A DNA stretch of 64,000 nt from Gossypium raimondii (Eukaryota > Streptophyta > Magnoliopsida > Malvales > Malvaceae). The stretch is taken from assembly GCF_025698545.1 (NCBI RefSeq), contig NC_068576.1, positions 52,176,390 through 52,240,389 of the forward strand. Direction: 5' to 3'. Below, in pieces: positions 63,219 to 64,000 of the stretch. The notes beneath the pieces are model-generated. The model saw only the letters and a program-made list of their open reading frames with translations, did not search any database and was not told the origin of the DNA. A program made the position numbers and the translations under genes. Within the stretch, counting starts at the first letter, position 1. Every line of letters starts with the position of its first letter.

Positions 63219-63311
63219 TTGGGCCTTATTGTAATTAGAATGAGAAATGGGCCTAAAATTCAAAATTCCCGTTGATTTCAAGTTTCTATAAGAACCGAGC
63301 AAAAACCCTAA
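63219..63311 (+). promoter_or_regulatory. Site II and telo-box promoter of a translation-related gene
   Basis: Two GGGCC-type site II words, TTGGGCCT (63219-63226) and ATGGGCCTA (63247-63255), are followed by a telo-box AAACCCTAA (63303-63311), about 90 bases before the ATG. This pairing is characteristic of plant ribosomal-protein and other translation genes (established promoter knowledge). Confidence 0.7.
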
Positions 63312-63399
63312 TTTATTCTTTGATTTTGTTGGATTCTCTCGACGAGCCGTTTCTCTCTTCAGCGTCCAGACAGTCAGAGATCCTCCCAATCAAACAACA

Positions 63400-64000
63400 A
63401 TGGTATTTCTCTACTTCCTATGTTGGGAAAAAAAGATTCTTTCTCTTAGCTGTGTATATCTGTAGATATGTTTGTTTCTTGAGAAAATGCTTTCCATAGA
63501 AAGTTTTATCCATTGAAGTAGTTGGTCAGCTAACGAAGAAAAAGAAGTTAAAGATGATGAAACCTCCTTTATTAGCTAAGTAGAAATTGCGTCCTGGTTG
63601 TGTTGTTGGTTGAATGGTTCAGCAATGTCGTCATGCTTTCTCTTCATATTTTCATTTTCTTTTTGAAAAAGTTATTTACTATTCGACGGCGAAGTAGAAG
63701 GAAATCACTTGGAACTTGAGCTATTATGTTACAAAATTTGGTAATAACTTTTGTTGATTACTCATAAAGTTACTTCAGTTTCAATTTCAGCCACTTGTTC
63801 TGAGCTTTACTTATGTATTTTGATTCATTGTCAAATTTGGCTAGTAAATCACTGAGGAATTGAACTATCCTATCATTTAGGATTGCTTTAGTTTATAGCC
63901 TCTTACTGTGGTTGTGTGGAGAGTTGAATAGGAAGAAATCAATAGGTGATGAATTTGTGTTAATTTTTTATTTTGTTGTAATTAGTTAATTCCTTTCTTT
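63400..64000 (+). CDS. 5' end of a probable ribosomal-protein gene (start codon exon plus intron)
   Basis: After a pyrimidine-rich leader (CTCTCTTCAGCGTCC) and CAAACAACA comes ATG at 63400-63402, followed at once by a GTATTT donor. An intron directly after the start codon recurs in several plant ribosomal-protein genes. The rest of the window (63403-64000) reads as T-rich intron without a convincing second exon, so the product lies beyond the edge and cannot be named. The promoter motifs support the assignment. The splice event is inferred. Confidence 0.5.

Overview
The window is plant nuclear DNA from a eudicot. It is AT-rich, its genes are spliced with GT..AG introns, and intergenic space is filled with LTR retrotransposons, Mutator-like elements and small inverted-repeat elements. 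The repeat families (Ogre-like LTRs, LTRs running TGTAACACC...TATTACA, MULEs carrying a plant mobile domain gene) and the gene sequences look most like cotton (Gossypium, Malvaceae). That is recognition from memory, not a search result.

Genes, left to right: (1) a BOI-type RING E3 ubiquitin ligase, + strand, 1987-3174, 3 exons; (2) an FCS-like zinc finger (FLZ) protein, + strand, 43879-44566, 2 exons; (3) an EndoU/XendoU-family endoribonuclease, + strand, 47829-50882, 9 exons, with a duplicated exon/intron unit near its 5' end and a SINE in an intron; (4) a plastid beta-amylase of the BAM3/CT-BMY type, + strand, 53825-56209, 4 exons; (5) an RLCK-VII protein kinase, - strand, 57656-59511, 4 exons; (6) the first coding exon of a likely ribosomal-protein or translation gene, + strand, ATG at 63400, which runs off the window. 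The genes are ordinary single-copy housekeeping or regulatory genes and do not form a pathway cluster. The EndoU and BAM3 pair is probably an old conserved neighbourhood, as the Arabidopsis homologues are adjacent as far as I recall.

Between genes 1 and 2 lie about 40 kb of accessory DNA. At 7229-20680 an LTR-type sequence of about 2.77 kb is split by a complete-ended Ogre-like Ty3/gypsy element (7355-18032, - strand). That element has two LTRs, an exact 5-bp target duplication AACAC, a tRNA-Arg-type primer site, a gag, and an internal deletion removing reverse transcriptase, RNase H and most of integrase. It also carries a 132-bp tandem array next to its 3' LTR. At 23322-35950 is a MULE of about 12.6 kb with inverted ends of about 240 bp. 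It encodes a decayed transposase (+) and a convergent plant mobile domain (PMD) gene (-). The PMD gene is interrupted by a solo LTR (28797-34768, TSD ACAAT), which is split by an Ogre-like solo LTR (30119-33316), which is split by a hAT-like element (31720-32341, TSD ATTTAAAC). This gives a four-deep nest that can be dated by order of insertion.

The remaining intergenic DNA holds several short inverted-repeat elements (3555-4206, 4264-4416, 36339-36992, about 40620-41500, 46861-46986, 47242-47549, 62115-62601), a LINE 3' fragment near 52.2 kb, and microsatellites. I saw no tRNA, rRNA, CRISPR or organellar sequence.
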